Shown here in pieces: positions 34,241 through 47,421 of a stretch of 64,000 nucleotides of DNA. Location: contig MU616563.1 of the NCBI GenBank assembly GCA_025201705.1, positions 83,046 through 147,045 of the forward strand. Direction: 5' to 3'. This stretch comes from Dissophora ornata. Its lineage: Eukaryota; Mortierellomycota; Mortierellomycetes; Mortierellales; Mortierellaceae. The translations under genes were made by a program, and so were the position numbers. The notes beneath the pieces were generated by a model. That model searched no databases. It was not told where the DNA came from and worked only from the letters and a program-made list of their open reading frames with translations. Positions within the stretch are counted from its first letter, which is position 1. Each line of letters starts with the position of its first letter.

Positions 34241-35005
34241 ATGGCAGCCACCGGCGCTGATCAGTTTGTCGCGCTGTACTACAAAGTATACGACACGCAG
34301 CGAGAGGTATGCAACACTGTCCCCAGTCACTGCCGGATGCTAGAACTACGACATATCTTTCTCAATTATTCCGTGGCAACCTACGGAGGAAACCTCATCA
34401 TCAAAAGAACCAACCAAACTTCTTTGCTTTTTGTTTTTTTACAGGTATTAAACCGCTTTTATCGGGACACCTCAGCGATCCTCTGGAATGGTACAGAATG
34501 ATACAACTACAATGCTGCTGTGCGACCAGGGAGATCAGAGTCGACTTAATCAAGCACATCTCATCTAACAAACAGAACATATCTCCGATCTTCGCAGGAA
34601 ACGCATACTCGGGAATCAAGCACTTTTCAGCGTTTTATGAGAAGTTGGCCAAGAGCGAACACATCGTGGAAGCTTATGACTGCCACCCACTGCCATGTAT
34701 GAAAGACAGAGCTAAAGACTCGAACCATCGCGCTTGAACCTTTTGGATCGGATCACTCAATTGTTACAAGAAACATGTGGCTAACTCTCTCTGCCTCTCT
34801 CTCTTCTCATCCACAAATGTATGATTTCAAAATAGCACAATCGCCGGACCCAAAGGCACATTGCAGTCTAATCCTCAACGTTTCAGGAACCCTGCAGTAC
34901 AACAACGAGAAGAAGAAGCGACTCTTTTCGCAGTCGTTCGTGTTAAGTCCCGACCCAACCGACGGCAGCTATTTTGTCTGGTCGGATTGCTTCCGCTTTG
35001 TGTAG
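34241..35005 (+). CDS. NTF2-related mRNA export factor (NXT1/p15-like)
   Basis: The small partner of the Mex67/NXF1 export receptor, acting at the nuclear pore. Four exons: 34241-34306, 34445-34490, 34598-34696 and 34836-35005. Phases join to give 126 aa. The single NTF2-like fold is complete: FVALYYKVYDTQREVLNRFY, then SAILWNGNAYSG, then FSAFYEKLAKSEH and the final WSDCFRFV, which is the family end. The length and the LWNG motif favour p15/NXT over NTF2 itself. Budding yeast uses Mtr2 for this job, so an NXT-type partner fits an early-diverging fungus. The last acceptor was chosen because it gives the short loop expected between strands. Confidence 0.9.
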
Positions 35006-35264
35006 ACTCGATCTCTGCATTCCAGCAAACAGGAATGTGGCCTAGAAAAGGAACTGACCAGAGGAGTCAGAGTCATCCAACTCATTTTTCCTTTGAGCTG
35101 GGCCCAACTTCCACATAATATTGTACCATATATCTTTCAAATAAAATACATTCAGCCCAGCATGAAGAGATGGTATTATGTTGTACAGGTTATGACACGT
35201 TAATTTGCAGAGAGATGAAGGTAAAATCGTATGGAGATAACAATTGATCTTTGGAAGGATCCTT

Positions 35265-36637
35265 TCAGAAAACGTGATCGCCCCAGGTGTCTATGACGAA
35301 AGAGTTCAGTCAGTCTCCACGGACATTTTGTTTTTGATCCATGTCCTTTCTGAAGCGTCTACTCCACGATGATTTTATAGCACTTACCATCCGTGATACT
35401 GTTCCAGAATCTGTAGAGCAAGGCTACAGAAACGAGATCAAAAAATGTTGAAAAGATAGACCCATTGACACGGCCATGTGTGGCGGCTGCGATCTTAGAG
35501 CTTGCTCCAAACAGGATCACTTGGCTGATCGTAAAGGTAATCAGTGCCAAGGCCACGTAGACTACAGAGAGGGGAGCTATTAGCTAGCAAGATCATGAAT
35601 CACAACTCGCATCAAATACTGAAATTCCGCAGTGAAGCTCACTTACTCAGGGATTTGTAATCGTCCAGTTTACGGAAGATGAGGATACTGACCAGGACCA
35701 GGTAGAGGAGTACGGCGATGGCGGGGAAGATCAGTGTCAGGAAGAAATGCGCCGCACTAATGCCATGGGGGTGTCCTGTAATGTCCATGGCCAAATCCAA
35801 CGACATGAACGTGACGCCTGCTACCCATGCGATACCGGTCCCTACAATGAACTGCAGTGTGTACAATGTCCATACAGTTGACATTAGAAAATGAAGTTGT
35901 TGGTTATTGTTGCTGTTGTTTGCTGTAATTTCAAGTTCAAAAATACGTGCCTGGACCGTGCGTTTTGTGCCATCCTCCACAAACTGAAATACTACAGACC
36001 ACACACCGCAAGGGAGAAAAAGAAACGTGCGTACATGTTTATTGTTAACTTGTATCCAAGTTGCTATTTCCATAAGAAAAGAGAATATCAACAGAGTTTT
36101 TGTAGACTCACGGATAAGAGCGTTGATGATCAAAGTCCAGAAAAAGCAAACGATGGCGCCCAGGTGAAAGGCTGAAGTCCAAACCATAAATGTCCTGCTC
36201 CTGGGAATAATCCCGCCGATGGTGAATACCTGGAACAGTAAAATGCAGCTGTAGGTCAAGAACAACAAGCTCATCTCTGTCCGCCCTAAAAAAAAAAATA
36301 AAAAAAAGGCAAATATTTCCCCAGTTAGTCTTACTATTTCATGCCACCATTACTCTTTTGAGCGAACCCTCCCAAGCCCGAAACTCGTACCGACGGCTCG
36401 AAACATTCGATGCGACTTGTAGAGGACTTGGTGTATGATATAAATGATTCCCAAGATACTAGCGATAGTCGTCCCCAGATCTCGGATCGGTGACGAGCCA
36501 GTTAGGAAGCACCGGCTCAGCAGCACTGATGGAGATGAAGAAGCGTGTAGGTTCTCGTTGATCAAGAGGTTACATGTTGGAAGCGGGATACAAGCCGAGA
36601 AACAGAGAGCGTTATAGTCCCCGAACCAGGATGGCAT
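35265..36637 (-). CDS. CHS7: Chitin synthase export chaperone (Chs7-like)
   Basis: An ER membrane protein needed for folding and exit of class IV-type chitin synthase toward the cell surface. Six exons: 36637-36391, 36285-36112, 35991-35947, 35841-35647, 35561-35388 and 35290-35265. All join in phase for 286 aa. The N-terminus has ALCFSACIPLPTC, the Chs7 hallmark (C, then PLP, then C). About seven membrane segments follow, with LFQFVEDGTKRTVQAR in the middle and LLYRFWNSITD near the end, matching the Chs7 C-terminal FWDSIT. The last exon is only 26 nt and ends DTWGDHVF. Exon 4 has two possible acceptors; the one used keeps phase. Its neighbour on the same strand is the CSC1-type channel. Confidence 0.88.
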
Positions 36638-37323
36638 TTCTTAGGGGGTCGACACCCTTTTTTTTTGCGAGAGAGGGAGAGGGGGAGAGAGAGTGGGTTG
36701 TTTTCTTCAGCTGGTATGGTTGAGTCCTTGGTCGAGGCGCTGGAGTGAGCGTGCTGGGTTTTGTTGATATGGTGATGCTCGGTGTCCTCGTCTTGATTTA
36801 GACTTCTGAGGGATGGGATGCGATCAGGAGGCAATGGAGGGTTGCCAGCGGTGGTTGCGCAAGTGAAGGTAGCCGGTGTGTAGGAAAAAGAGAGGCGACG
36901 TTAGAAAGCTGAGCGACACATGCGGATTGGAAGGAAGGAAGGAAAGGAAAGGAGAAGAATGGAAGGGGACCATTCACCCGGTCTATCGACCCGGCCGACA
37001 TGCCCATCAATCCAGCCACTCAACTGCGATGAATGGCATGGTGATTATGTATTTGTGCGTTTAACATTTCATCACCAAACTGTTTTCTCGTCGTGGTCGT
37101 TGACGCACAAATGCTTTTCATCTTCACGGATTTGGCGGCGATGTTACTGCTGACTGGCTGGCCCGTGGGACGCAAATGCTAGCGCACAGACAAGACAAGG
37201 CATAACGCAGGCCTCCTCTTCATGCATCACTTTCTTGGTCTTTCTTAGTCTTTATGCCTTTACTTTATTACAGACATACGTTGGGTATTATTTACTGAAA
37301 GAAAGGAAGCGATCGTTTATACT
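36638..37323. other. Spacer between CHS7 and CSC1-like genes
   Basis: Upstream region of CHS7 and 3' flank of the channel gene. It includes GA-rich tracts at 36665-36695 and 36925-36965, which are CT-rich in the CHS7 sense. No coding content is supported. Confidence 0.45.
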
Positions 37324-40300
37324 TTATACATAGGTGTCCTGATTCTGAGTATTATTGTACCTGTTGCCGCTGAATTCGTTACTGCTGTTGTTGTTATAGC
37401 GACTACGACCAGTCTTGGGCTGATCGTCGTAATACTTGGTATTCGCCTGTGTCTGGGCTCGACTCACATCATTGCCCGAGCTAGAGTACTCGTTCTCGTG
37501 CTTGCCAGACACCAGTGAATGCGACGAGGAAGATTGCTGGACCCTACGGGGCTGCTGGTGCTGAGGCAAAGGCATCCGTGATGGCTGTGGCGTTGTTGGA
37601 GTGGCCGGTGTAGGAGGGCTCGAGTATTCTCTATCATAGTCCTGGCCCTGATCATCTTGAGCACTGTGGAAGGGATCCTGAGAATGCTGCTCTTGCTCTT
37701 GCTGATCCATGTTTCTGCGACGGCCAGATGAAGCCTGGACCTTGGGCAGCTTGATAGGTGGCAAATGGAGTGCTCTCTTGTCTTCATATTGTGTCGCTTT
37801 TCCTGTACTCTTGTAGCTGTCTGTCTGATGCATCTTGGCCAACTCCAAATACGACGGCTTTGAACCCGTAGTGGCCCCACCATCTGTATTGCTATTGCCG
37901 CCTCTGTTGTTACTGTAGCTGTATGGATCCGCGGGTCGATCGGCTCTGTAACGTCCAGCAACGAACGCGGTCATGTCTTGGGCGCCATAGACCTTTTCAG
38001 GCGATTGCTTCGGGGATGTATTGCTGTGGGCGCTATATGTGTCGTCGTAACGCTGTGTAGCCGACTTTGTGAGGCTTTCCTTTTGGTTGTCGTAGTACAC
38101 ATCAACCACGTCATCGGCCCCCAGACTGTGCTGCGACTGATACCGGTCCTGGGCTTGTGGAGACTGAGCACGGCTATGGGAATCGTAGCCAGTATTTTGG
38201 TCGTAAGGGTCAGATCCAAGAACTTGGAAGCCATCTTTAGCCTTTGGACTCCTGGAGACATGGCCCATCTCGTAGCTTTCCTCCCGATGGTCTTGTCCAT
38301 TGTCGTCCCGCTGCGCATGGAAAGAGGTTTTTCCGCGGCTAGCTTGTTTGCCATGACCAGGACGTTTGCTCTTGCCATCCTTGGATCCATGATCGGGGTG
38401 AAGGATCTTGCTGCTCAACATCTTCTTGGCAGCATCGGGCACGAGTGCAGAAACAACCTTGGAGTTGAGGGCCGGGTTCTCAAAGCTCATGATCAATGCA
38501 TTCTTGCCACCCTTGCCCTTGAAAAGATGTCTCTCATCGCGAGCAGAGCCATAGTCGTAAAAGTCGATTTTGGGATCATAAGTCCTGGCCAAGAACAGCT
38601 TGAACAAGATAGTCAAGATGGGCAGGGGAAGGATAGCCAGCGAGTGCGTGTGGGCAGATTTCAGGTTGAGGATACCGATCATGATGACTTGGAAGAGGAC
38701 TAGGGCGGCCAGGAGGCGATTGTAGACAACGCGGAACAAGCGTCCTCCGGTCTCGATCTTGGTTCGGAAGACATACATCAACTGGTACTTGTACGTGAGC
38801 GAGGCCAGGGAGAAATAGACAGCTGCAAAAAAGAGCACCAAGGGGGCTACGACGGAATAGAGCAGAGCGACCGTCAAGAGGAACATGTGGACGGAAAAGA
38901 ATAGCGGAAAGTCAAAGACGTCGGGCTTGTTCATTTCCTTGCTCTCGCGTGGGGTCACAGTGGTCTTGAACCAGTACAAGACAAGGGAAACAAGCTGGAA
39001 CAGGTCGAGAAGGGCACCAAAGTTGCGGAGCGAGATGTAGTTGACCCAGAACAAACTGGTGTCGATCACATTCTGGGAGAGTAGTTCCACAATGTTGTCC
39101 TGTGTGCGGATAAAGTCCTTGATGGCAGTCCAAGTCGCAGCAGAGAAGCTGAAGGTACTGAGGATCAACTTGATCTGAGAAAAGAAACCAATGATCGTGC
39201 CCGTGAGAGCAAAAACGATGAGGTTGTTGACCGTGAAGAATAGATAGAACTTTGCCAATGTCGACCGGTCGGTGCTTGACTTTGTGATGTTGCCCTGGAA
39301 CCAGGCCAGGTAAGCAATCAGCTTGCGGACAATCAAGAGTAGAATATCCATGCACAGGACGGGCAGCAATGATTGCAGCATGCCAGAGACGAACGCGTGA
39401 TTCTCAAAGTACTCCTTGGAGGAGGGAACCAGTCCAACAATGTGGTCGAGGTTGGTGATCGTTGTCAGCGCACCCATGGGGATAAAGAAGAGCAGTGAAA
39501 AGACCACAAAAGCAATGTTCACAATGATTCTACGTGACTTGCGCAGCTGCTTCGGGTTGGCCGCGTTGAACCAGATGATGTCCTTGGGAGTTGGCGAGAG
39601 GAAGAGCTCTGGAGGGTCAATCATCTTTGAGCGCTTGCGCAGTGTGATAGCGCTGGACAACTCCTTGGCCACGCGATGGGTAGCGTGGATAGTAGCGTAC
39701 GAGACGAAGCCGTAATTGGTCGGCTGCGACTTTGAGACCAGGTTTCGCGTCCTCTCGATCTGGTCGGAGAGCTCCTCAATCTGCTGAGAGTAGTAGTCAA
39801 TGGCATCGACCCTTGTACCACAGAACCTGCCGACACTGACTGTTGGCCGCTTTGAGGGCAGTCTGTTGGGATCTAGGATCGGGTGGGGCACATGTAAATC
39901 AAGACTACGTTAGAATCCCATTCGCGCGTATCCATATGGCATCTCGCTCTTGCATATGTAGTCAAAAGCCTTACCAGCATAGTACTTTGCAACAACCTTC
40001 TCCAGGGCCTTGATCATCTTCTTGTGCTTGTCCATCAACTCTGGCAGTTTGTCAACCTTGCGTCCGACAAGGGCCTGCACAGGCTTGTCAGCCAAACCCA
40101 TGTCGCTCATGAATTTGAACAGCTTTTCATCGGTCTGAAGGGAAGAGGGCAATCCTGCGAGCATGATGGTCCTGGAAGCCATGTCTTCCTGATAAGCCTC
40201 GCTTTCAAAGTAGCGAATCCTGAACTTCAAAAACGACTTGTAACCGTGGTACATTGCAAAGAACATGACCAAGCTGAAAAACCACACGCAAGCAACATGT

Positions 40301-41045
40301 GCCCAAAACCACTTGAAGTCCGTGATCCCGGCCATGGTGAGCATGGCGATCTTGTCTGCGGGCATGGCGCCGTTAGTCTGTGCGCGAATTGTTGCAATGA
40401 CATTGATAGGGATGAGCACGCCACAGCCGACGACGGCCATGATGAGGAATATATGTCGACACATTCGTACGAATCGAATAAAAACGACGGCGTCGAGTCC
40501 GATCTTTTCGACGAGCACTTCGTCTGGACAGCTCCAGACGGGCCGCATCCATGAGAAGTATCCATCCTCTAGTTTGGGTGGACGCTTACTGTGAAAGCAA
40601 AGTAGAGAGGGTCATTTAGAGCGTGCTTTGCTACAGTAGTGATATGGATGGACAGCGTTGCATAGAGGCAGATGTGGTATTTGGGGATGCTTACTCTTGG
40701 GGCAACGACTTGTACTTTCGCGCGTAAATGACTATTCGAGTGCAAAGGTGTATGTTGAAGAGTGGACACGGTGAGTTATGGCGGACACGGAGGATTTTGC
40801 GGAGGGTTAGATAATCCGACGTTGTTGCTGAAACGAGCAAGCACCACACTTGGTGGAACACATGCGCACGTCCACAGAGGCGTGTCTTCCAGCACTGCAG
40901 GGCCATTACCTCCGTTCTTGGGTCTGAGCCAACAAAAGGCGGCGAGTGTGACGAGGGACAGGGCCACGTTGGTGCCCAAGTTGATGGCGAGAGCGGATGG
41001 CTGCTGCTTGTTGAGGGCATCGCTTGGGGTATTGATGGTTGACAT
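37324..41045 (-). CDS. CSC1/OSCA/TMEM63-type osmosensitive cation channel
   Basis: A multi-pass channel of the DUF221 (RSN1_7TM) family, whose members pass calcium and other cations upon osmotic or mechanical stress. Four exons: 41045-40910, 40731-40695, 40588-39975 and 39872-37324. Phases join for 1111 aa. The order is one N-terminal membrane helix (about 20-39), the conserved DGYFSWMRPVWSCPDEVLVE, two further helices, the cytosolic RRM-like PHM7_cyt region (YFESEAYQEDMASRTIMLAG to the GTRVDAIDYY segment), and the core of about eight helices containing PKDIIWFNAANP. After the last helix comes a soluble tail of about 400 residues, rich in Gln, Ser, Asp and Tyr, much longer than in yeast Csc1 and likely disordered. 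Residues GARDERHLFKGKGGK-like start the tail. The membrane is either plasma or endolysosomal. Confidence 0.92.
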
Positions 41046-42657
41046 GTTTGGCGATCGATTGCCGACAAAGATGTGCTGATGTCTGGGTGCGTGCTCTCTC
41101 TGTCTCTTTGTCTCTCGCTCTTTCAGGCTCTAGGGATTCTCTCTTTTGTAGGGTCGGTGCAGGTGGAGTGAGCGATAGGAATGGGAGGAGTTTTGGTTCT
41201 ACTCGGCGCAGGCACAAAGAGGAGAGGCGGCAATTGGGGGAGCAGGACAGGCGAAATTAGGCTTTTCAGGAACAGGAAGGGGGGGGGACCTGCAGTCTCA
41301 ACAAAATACAGGGCGAGTGGAGTGACAGGCTCTGTTGTGGATGATGAGGAAAGGAAAGAGGGGGGGGGGAAGAGATGATGCAGGGATGACGAAGAGGGGC
41401 GATGGAATGAGATGAACGATGAACAAACAGAGAAAAGGCGGGAGAGAGGGCAGACAGGTGAAAATAGTCGGTGGTTTTTTTTTTGTATCGCTGCATTCAT
41501 CACCTTGTGTGCTTTAGTGTATTACATGTACTCGACACGAATTACACTCGTCCGCCGTGTCAAACGGTTCCACCTTCTCCCCCCTGCAATTTATTTTGGG
41601 TTACAAATTATTTCCCTTCCGCTCGTTCCTTACCAAATCCAATGCCCCCTGGCGAAAGTCGCCCTTCCCTCGCAGTGCCCACGCTTCGCTTCCGTAATGT
41701 GTCATGCAATGCAGACCCACGCCAATACCGAGAATAACGCACCGCCACAAGATCATTGTTGTTTTGCTCCTTCTGACAGAGTAGCCACCCTGCCGTATGA
41801 CATCGACGGCGTTCTTGCCAGACAGAGGCGTGTCATCAAGGCTGCTTTACCTCAGGGGAGAGATACCTCAATACAGCACATGGTCGATGATGAGCAGTGT
41901 CAGCACCGTGAACACGAGAACGACCTGGACAAGCGAACCCACGATGATGAGGTGTATGTGTTGTGCGTGGGTGTAAATGTGTATGTGTCGTTTGTGTGAG
42001 GCAATGTAATCGAACGGTTCCTGTGAACTAAGCTTACTCAGAACGGGTTAGCGCGGGAAATGAGAGGGGGTTTCTCAACTTTCTTTATTACAAGAACATC
42101 TGCTAGCAGGACGCCAGAGTCGTTATCAGTCTCGACGTTTCGCATCTCCTACATCTCCTACGCAAAAAAAAGGGCTTTGGAAGCATGTCTCTCTTTGCTA
42201 CACAAAGAGGTTCCAACAAGGAAACAAGGAGTCGCTTCTGAAGCAACCCTCTCCCTCGGACCAACGAAGGACCACAACTCCAAAATTATCACAAGCACCT
42301 GTTTCGCACAGAGACAATTTTCGGCTGTTCTGGGCGTAACTTGTGAGCAAATTGCAATTTCTGCCATGCGTCGTTTCTGATCACGGCTCAAATAGAAGAG
42401 TGAGAAGAAAAACAAGAAAAACTCGCTTCAGCCACGATCGAATGAGCTTCATGAGCCTTGGAGTAGCGTGTTCCGATGACGGACATGAATCGCTGAGCAG
42501 CTCAACAGCCTAGCACTACCTCCTGTGGGCTTTCTTCGTACAGTACTGGAGAGACCCAATTGCTCTCGCACAAGTGCTGTTATATACATGTGCTGTGTAA
42601 GAATGGGGGCTGTATTTGTGGCAAGTGCTAAAGACCGTCTATGATCCTCTCCTCCAT
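41046..42657. other. 1.6-kb intergenic region, no confident gene
   Basis: The first 450 bp are GA-rich on + (the CT-rich leader of the channel gene) with G runs at 41279-41288 and 41361-41370. The rest contains ORFs at 41412-41999 and 42060-42380, with no recognisable domain and no splice partners. Confidence 0.45.
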
Positions 42658-43429
42658 CTAGAACCCACCAGCACCAACCATGTTTTGCGACTCGCGCTGC
42701 ACACGGCTGATATACGTGCGCGAGACAATGTTCCATGCCTCCATGTAGCGATCCATACAATTCGCAACGCACGTCTATTTGATATTTGTATCCCGTTGTC
42801 AGTGATAAAAAGTCGTTGCCCATACATTCCCACAAAGTCCGATCCGTCGTCCAGAGCAACGCCCATTTCGGTGTCGCCCAAAGGTTTTTTTTTTTTTTTT
42901 GCGGCGCAAAGAGCAGTTGAAGAACGTGAGCGGAAACATATTGAATGCGATCAATTAAGGCCATAAAATTAACCACGACTCACGACTGACCTGCTCGCTG
43001 TTGTCCAGCTTGGCTCCGGGCTTGAGTACACACCTGGCAAAGCACTTTTCGTTGATTTTCTATTTCGGCAGAGAGGTGTGGTGGATAAAACCACCAGTTA
43101 TTCGACCTGAATCATAGTAGTGGCCAAGGGTAATCACGACCTTGTCCTTGACTCGCAGAGACTCAGAGACTACTACGCCGTGTCTCCCCCTGTACATACG
43201 TTGATCAGCTCCTGGGCGTTGGCAAGGGCAAGCTCGCTTCGAACCTGGTCCATGACCTGCTGCTTCTTGGACTCCTATCGATTATCACGAACCAGGCTAT
43301 ATATTGTCAGTCCTTGCAAGCGCTCGAGTCTTCTCATTAGCAAGCAATTGAATCCCGGGAACGAATGCCGGCAGACATAAAACACAGCCGCACCATAGAA
43401 CCGCCGCCGTAGCTTCCAAAGTCTGACAT
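42658..43429 (-). CDS. TIM13: Mitochondrial small Tim chaperone, Tim13-like
   Basis: One of the small Tims of the intermembrane space, forming the Tim8-Tim13 hexamer that guides hydrophobic precursors to the inner membrane. Four exons: 43429-43394, 43274-43200, 43059-42991 and 42774-42658, all phase 0, 98 aa. The first exon codes [12 protein letters not shown] and ends in a weak GTGCGG donor. The core is [20 protein letters not shown], then the twin C-x3-C motifs CFARC and CVANC, with [14 protein letters not shown] between them and [15 protein letters not shown] after. These match Tim13 better than Tim8, 9 or 10. The two C-x3-C pairs form the disulphides installed by Mia40. The start is 277 bp from the divergent SEC10 start. 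Confidence 0.92.
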
Positions 43430-43706
43430 AGCGCGAGTGTAAAAGTTAGTGTTTGATGCGTGTGCAAGGAAACAACGACTGGACGTAAAGTTCAAAGGCC
43501 CCCCACACGGGCGCGTACTTTGTAAAGTAGTACTGTCGTCTACGCACGTGACGAATCCCCTCCAACATGCATCATTGGTGCACATCAGGCCTTGCATGGA
43601 CTTTGCTCAAGACAGCTTTCATTAACTCTCCATCCGCATCATCAGCAACCTCATTCAGGGCAAACTTACAGGACAATTCGACTGCAAACTAGGGAACACA
43701 ACTGCC

Positions 43707-46700
43707 ATGGCGCCTCCACGATTGCCTCGGCCCTATGAGCTGAACCCGGACTTGAAGGCAACGCTGCGCGTGGAGTCCTTTCAGGTAACAGGGCCAGCAT
43801 CTTTCAGACACTCTCATTCACGGTTGCAATCTCTCGCTCTCATTCTCTCTCTCTCATACTGCCCCGATCGCGCGTTTTTGCTGCTTTTGGTATAACCCCC
43901 AATTGACGTTATGCTATCTTTCCGTGAACCGAACTGATAGGGCACGTTCAGCTCAAAGACATTTATCGAGAAGCTGTCGAGCGGGATTATTGCCACTCGC
44001 ATCAAAGAAAACTCCAATACCTTCGACCCAAAACCATTCATTCGCACGTTTGAGAGCTCACTGGAAGAACTCGAAAGACTGTCAAGCAAAATGCAAAAGC
44101 ATACTATTGAACTCGAAAGAGAAACTCAAAAGGAGGAATTGGCGTTCAAGAAGCAGGTCAAGGAGCTTGGATTGGGATTCGAGGTACATCATTTCGGGAG
44201 CGGCTAGCGTTTGATACAGAGGATTTTCCATCGTGCTGTAGACAAAGTCTAACATCGTGGTGTGATGATCTAGGACGTTCAATCGAGTTTAGAGAGCTTG
44301 GATTCCCGGATTAGCGAGGTCGGAAGCACCGCCATCAGGATTGGTAAGACAGCAGCAATGACGGGGGTTGGCAGTTATGTATCACCCTAAAACTTCAGAC
44401 ACTGATACAGCTCGCGTGTTGCACTGTATTATATAGGTGAGAAGCTGGAGACGGCCGATAAGCAAAGAGCGAGGGCTGTACTGTCGAAAAAGTTGATGGA
44501 ATACTTTATGCAGTTCAACGATGGACGGTGTCCGGCCCTGGAATCGCTCATGACTCAGCAGGGACTGGATGGCCAGGTTGAGGCAGCCAGGATCCTCCGA
44601 CAGCTTGCTGTTCTCGCAAAGGAGGTCGACTTGCCCGACACACAAGCGGTATGTACTTTGGGATCGTCAATTCTTTAGGGCACCTTCTATTGACAGTAGT
44701 ATGTCTGACAGCTCTCTATTCTGTTGCAGGCTCGGGACGGAATTGAAAAGTTCAGGGAGCAATTTGAGACAGATATGCTGTCTTCCTTCGACAAGGCTTA
44801 TAGACAGGCCGATCCCAAGGTCATGGCGGTAAGAGTAAGAACACGCCGGTAATTAAGGAGACGTCGCACAGAGACAAATCAATAATTGACCTCGACTGCA
44901 TTTTCACACAAATAGCATTGTGCCAAGGCACTACTGGAGTTCAACGGAGGGCACTCGTGCGTTCAGATCTACGTCAACCAGCACGACTTCTTCATGCTTC
45001 ACTCCAAGGTCAATGAATCTACAGCTGTGGAAAGCCCTGATCAGTACGTATACAGCAATTCTTTAAAGTCTTGTATTGTCACAGTGATTGGTTCGCTTGC
45101 TAATATGGCGTCTGAATTGCAGGGAGAATCTTACGAACCCGGTAGCCGCTATCCCACCGATCGACGCAGGACTGATCAAACTGTTTGATGATATTCGCAC
45201 GACCGTCGACCAGGAAGCAGAGATCATCTCTATGGTGTTCCCTAACCCAGCAGCAGTATTCCAAGTCTTTATCCAGCGTGTTTTCGGCCAATCTGTACGT
45301 ATTCACTATGGAGCGTCTGAACCATTTGGCGGCATACACCAAGATTTGTCGACTAACGTTGGGCCAATTCAATGATAGATTCAACAATTCATCGAAACGC
45401 TGTTGGAGAGAGCACAGGCAAAGTCGACGCTCGCATATATCCGAACTCTTCATTCGATTCACGAACAGACAGTTCTTCTTGTCGAGGACTTGAAAAAATG
45501 CGAGGACACTCTCAAGATCGGCATCAACACCAACATGAAAGGATCCAACGCCTCTGTGGCGACTCAGCCACTCGCACAAACTTTAGACCGTTGTCTCGAC
45601 GATCTCTTTGTCCCCTATCTTGAGGGCGACCGATACCTGGAGAAGGAGCTGCAGTCGCTGTGTGAAATTTATGATTCGATGTTGGCCAAATTCACAGCCT
45701 ATCAGGTATGCTATTTCTATGCGATAGTACCCAAGTTGCCGTAACATTGTGGAGACTCAACATTCATACTAACCACTTTAATGTTCACATAAATAGCTTC
45801 AAAGACGAGGAGGCAACAAGTTCAGGGCAATTATCACTCGCACATTTAACCAAATCATCGACTCTCCCAACCGTCAAACACTGCCGCCTGTCGTCCAAGA
45901 GAACTTTGCCACTGTCAAGAACCCTGAAAAGTACCAGAATATGCAAGTCTCGGATGATGATGGAAATTTGTCTGTTGAAGTCGTCATCAAGTTGCTCAAG
46001 ATTCACGCAGAGAGTGTCCTCAGGAGTTTGGGATTACTTCCAGTCTCTGGAAGGTAAGTATTGTGCCAAGGGTCAACCCAACTAGCTTATCATCCATGGA
46101 CACGGAGCGCAATTTTGATTTTTTTTTTAACACGTATTTTTTAAATTCTCTTTGTTTAGGCCAAAGAATACCGCCGTGTTGTTCCAGCTCTTGAACGACT
46201 ATATCGGAATGCGTTACATCGATGCTGCATTGGATTCGGCTCTCGAGGACCTGTCAGCTCTGGATCCAAAGTTCCCACCTGATATGAGACCCATGAAGCG
46301 TGTCAAGCTTGTGAGCGGCATTGTTCACTTGCTTCAAATGCATTTCCAAACGGCCATTGTAAGCCCTGGGTCCATGATAGTTTTGTGCAGTGAGTATGTC
46401 ATTTGCGGGTAGTGTGTTACGGTTGCTTATATTTCTATACTCTTTTTGCAAATAGCTGCCGCTGACTGTGCCGTCTCCGCAGGTGTATCGTGACACAGTG
46501 ATCCAAAAGAACAAGTTGATGGCGAGCGTTGAAGACAAGGCCAACGCGACGATTCAAAAGGAGATTGATGTGATTTTGGCATGGTTAGAGAATTGCCTGA
46601 GTCGCCAGCGTCGAGTGGACTTTAAGCCCAAGGACGATGAGATTGATTTGACAGGGTTGGCGACGAAACCGTGCATGGATTGCTGTGAGTTCTTGAGGCG

Positions 46701-46789
46701 CATGTACGATATGATCCGCAAGTACTTTGACGGCAAGAACATTGAGATGTTTTGCACAGAGATTGGTATTGGTTTCCACGGGTAAGTCT

Positions 46790-46827
<38 letters not shown>

Positions 46828-47421
46828 AAACACTTTATGGAGAGATGTGTAGCTAACGCAGTAATTATTTAATATCTTGTACTTTTATAGGATGCTTCTG
46901 GAGCACTTTAAAAAGTTTTCAATCAGTCCTGTAGGAGGAGTATTGCTCACCAAGTAAGCAGACCCCCCTTCTTTCCTTCACTTCTCTCTCAGTTTTTTTC
47001 TGGAAGCTATCCCCCCTTTCGCTGCTATTTCTAACAGTCAAAAAAATCACATAGGGATATTGCAAAGTACCAAGAGTCGGTCAAGGCATGGAACATCCCG
47101 CAAGTCAACGAACGTTTCGAGATGCTCCGTCAACTCGGTAACGTGTTCCTCGTCAAGCCCGAGATTCTGCCATCGGTCCTAGGTGAGGGATATCTTGCCA
47201 AGGTCGATTTCAAGAGCCTTTACCCTTACCTTCAGATGCGTGTCGATTTCAAGACGTCCAAGATCGACAAGTTGTTTGAGAAACTTAACATCCATACCAA
47301 CGGCAATGGAGGCGGAGTGGAGGCTGTCACGGGTGGAGCAGGAACTATGCAGACGGCGACGAGGATGGCGGCATTAGAGGATCTGACAGGGGCCAAGTTT
47401 TTGAGTTATTCGCTTCGATAG
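43707..47421 (+). CDS. SEC10: Exocyst complex component Sec10
   Basis: A subunit of the octameric exocyst that tethers secretory vesicles to the plasma membrane, important at hyphal tips. Thirteen exons: 43707-43784, 43941-44183, 44274-44343, 44437-44648, 44730-44828, 44916-45043, 45123-45294, 45379-45705, 45797-46053, 46160-46358, 46456-46781, 46891-46953 and 47055-47421. Every junction keeps phase, giving 846 aa. The N-terminal part is a coiled coil (ELERLSSKMQKHTIELERET), followed by the helical rods typical of Sec10, with LMEYFMQFNDGRCPALE, RYIDAALDSALEDL and LRQLGNVFLVKPEILPSVL as conserved stretches. The last 30 residues contain a Gly/Thr-rich insert. No F-box is seen, so it is Sec10 and not the related Rcy1. 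Exon 11 could alternatively start 27 nt later (at 46483, in phase). The intron after exon 11 contains a T8-A29 run. Confidence 0.93.
46789..46825 (+). repeat. T8-A29 homopolymer junction in a SEC10 intron
   Basis: Eight T followed by 29 A, within the 109-nt intron after exon 11. It is likely length-variable by slippage and could be mistaken for a poly(A) tail in cDNA priming. Confidence 0.85.

Noticed and set aside
37978..38703. 241-codon open frame on the plus strand
   Set aside because: It lies antisense within the CSC1-like coding exon, whose reading frame is confirmed by conserved membrane segments; it is a shadow.
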